Source: Betaproteobacteria bacterium RIFCSPLOWO2_02_FULL_68_150 (GTDB lineage Bacteria; Pseudomonadota; Gammaproteobacteria; Burkholderiales; SG8-39). From it: a stretch of 22,781 nucleotides of DNA. The notes below the pieces were generated by a model, which had not been told where the DNA came from, ran no database searches, and was given only the letters and a program-made list of their open reading frames with translations. Below are positions 22,115 to 22,781 of the stretch, in pieces. The stretch is from positions 1-22,781 of the forward strand of contig MERE01000178.1 of the NCBI GenBank assembly GCA_001771975.1. The letters are read 5' to 3'. Both the position numbers and the translations under genes were made by a program. How positions within the stretch are numbered: position 1 is the stretch's first letter; each line of letters starts with the position of its first letter.

Positions 22115-22781
22115 ATGACCACCTATACCCCCGCGTCGGCGCGCAGCCTCGCGCAGCGCCTCGCGCCGATCGCACGCAGCGCGCGGGCCTACTACGCGCT
22201 CACCAAGCCGCGCGTCGTGTCGCTCATCGTCTTCACCGCCGTGATCGGGATGTTTCTCGCCGTTCCGGGAATGGTGCCGCTGCCGCTGCTGCTCGCGGCG
22301 ACCGCCGGGATTGCGCTGGTCGCGGGCGCGGCCGCCGCTGTGAATTGTCTGGTCGAACAGGGTATCGACGCCAAGATGCAGCGCACGCGCTGGCGCCCGC
22401 TGCCGCGCGGCGAGTTGACGGCGCTGCAGACCGTGGTGTTCTCCGGCGCGATCGGCGGCGCGGGGCTGTGGCTGCTCGCGCAATTCGTGAACGCGCTCAC
22501 CATGTGGCTGACGCTGGCGACCTTCGTCGGCTACGCCATCGTCTATACCGTGATCCTCAAGCCCGCGACCCCGCAGAACATCGTCATCGGCGGCGCCTCG
22601 GGCGCGATGCCGCCGGTGCTGGGCTGGGCGGCGGCGACCGGCGAGGTCACCCTGGAGGCGACGCTGCTTTTCCTCATCATCTTCGCCTGGACGCCGCCGC
22701 ATTTCTGGTCGCTCGCCCTGTACCGGACCGAGGAGTACGCGAAGGCCGGCGTGCCGATGCTGCCGGTAACGCACGGCAAGG
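22115..22781 (+). CDS. ctaB: Protohaem IX farnesyltransferase (haem O synthase), 3' end beyond window
   Basis: Polyprenyltransferase that adds a farnesyl group to haem B, making haem O on the way to haem A for cytochrome oxidases. The visible 222 residues show YYALTKPRVVSLIVFTAVIG near residue 30, the prenyl-diphosphate-binding region NCLVEQGIDAKMQRT (with Glu where many homologues have Asp) and RPLPRGEL. The later GGASGAMPPVLGWAAATG and FAWTPPHFWSLALY segments are also typical. The ATG at 22115 follows the preceding stop by 19 bp. The gene is cut by the right edge. A decayed paralogue lies at 14190-14520. Confidence 0.96.
   Translation, partial: MTTYTPASARSLAQRLAPIARSARAYYALTKPRVVSLIVFTAVIGMFLAVPGMVPLPLLLAATAGIALVAGAAAAVNCLVEQGIDAKMQRTRWRPLPRGELTALQTVVFSGAIGGAGLWLLAQFVNALTMWLTLATFVGYAIVYTVILKPATPQNIVIGGASGAMPPVLGWAAATGEVTLEATLLFLIIFAWTPPHFWSLALYRTEEYAKAGVPMLPVTHGK

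Noticed and set aside
1..22781. CRISPR arrays, tRNA or rRNA genes, insertion sequences
   Set aside because: No regularly spaced repeats, cloverleaf sequences or transposase genes were seen.

Overview
The window comes from a GC-rich betaproteobacterium. The order cannot be fixed from sequence alone. The basis is gene order: gpmA-envC-ctpA diverging from rhodanese-grxC-secB-gpsA, and a coxB-ctaD-small ORF-ctaG-DUF2970-ctaE cytochrome oxidase operon with a convergent DUF2909 gene. Both arrangements are typical of that class.

Layout. 1-3303 (minus): ctpA (running off the left edge), envC and gpmA, cell-envelope and glycolysis genes. 3325-6286 (plus): an ArsR-type regulator with the cysteine spacing of persulfide sensors, then rhodanese, glutaredoxin, SecB, an SH3-domain protein and GpsA. 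6287-6532: convergent intergenic DNA with two long hairpins. 6533-7698 (minus): trmL and a ComF-type phosphoribosyltransferase. 7722-8573: bioC. 8733-13254 (plus): a complete aa3/caa3 oxidase operon with assembly genes. 13282-14146: DUF2909 (minus) and DUF1269 (plus). 14190-14520: a decayed, internally deleted copy of ctaB. 14611-19946 (plus): a second, divergent oxidase of the CoxMNOP kind, with subunit II, subunit I, two subunit-III-type proteins, subunit IV and a monoheme cytochrome c. 20010-20672 (minus): a Sco copper chaperone. 20787-22781: SURF1, a Sco-like small membrane protein and the functional ctaB, cut by the right edge.

The main theme is two haem-copper oxidases side by side. The second looks inserted into the host's assembly-gene block, between ctaE/DUF2909 and SURF1/ctaB. 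Its base composition is less GC-rich, its left flank is the ctaB relic, and the change at about 14520 is abrupt. Haem and copper assembly factors (CtaG, Sco, SURF1, CtaB) could serve both enzymes. The haem A synthase gene ctaA, often found just before ctaB, is missing from that slot.

Three less obvious signals stand out. Two divergent gene pairs share short spacers of 21 and 23 bp, with back-to-back -10 boxes placed so that all four transcripts may be leaderless. The second subunit II carries a repeated half cytochrome domain whose second copy has no haem site. The ArsR-type regulator beside the rhodanese gene has the BigR/SqrR cysteine pair. No wholly new system is evident; most genes belong to known families.
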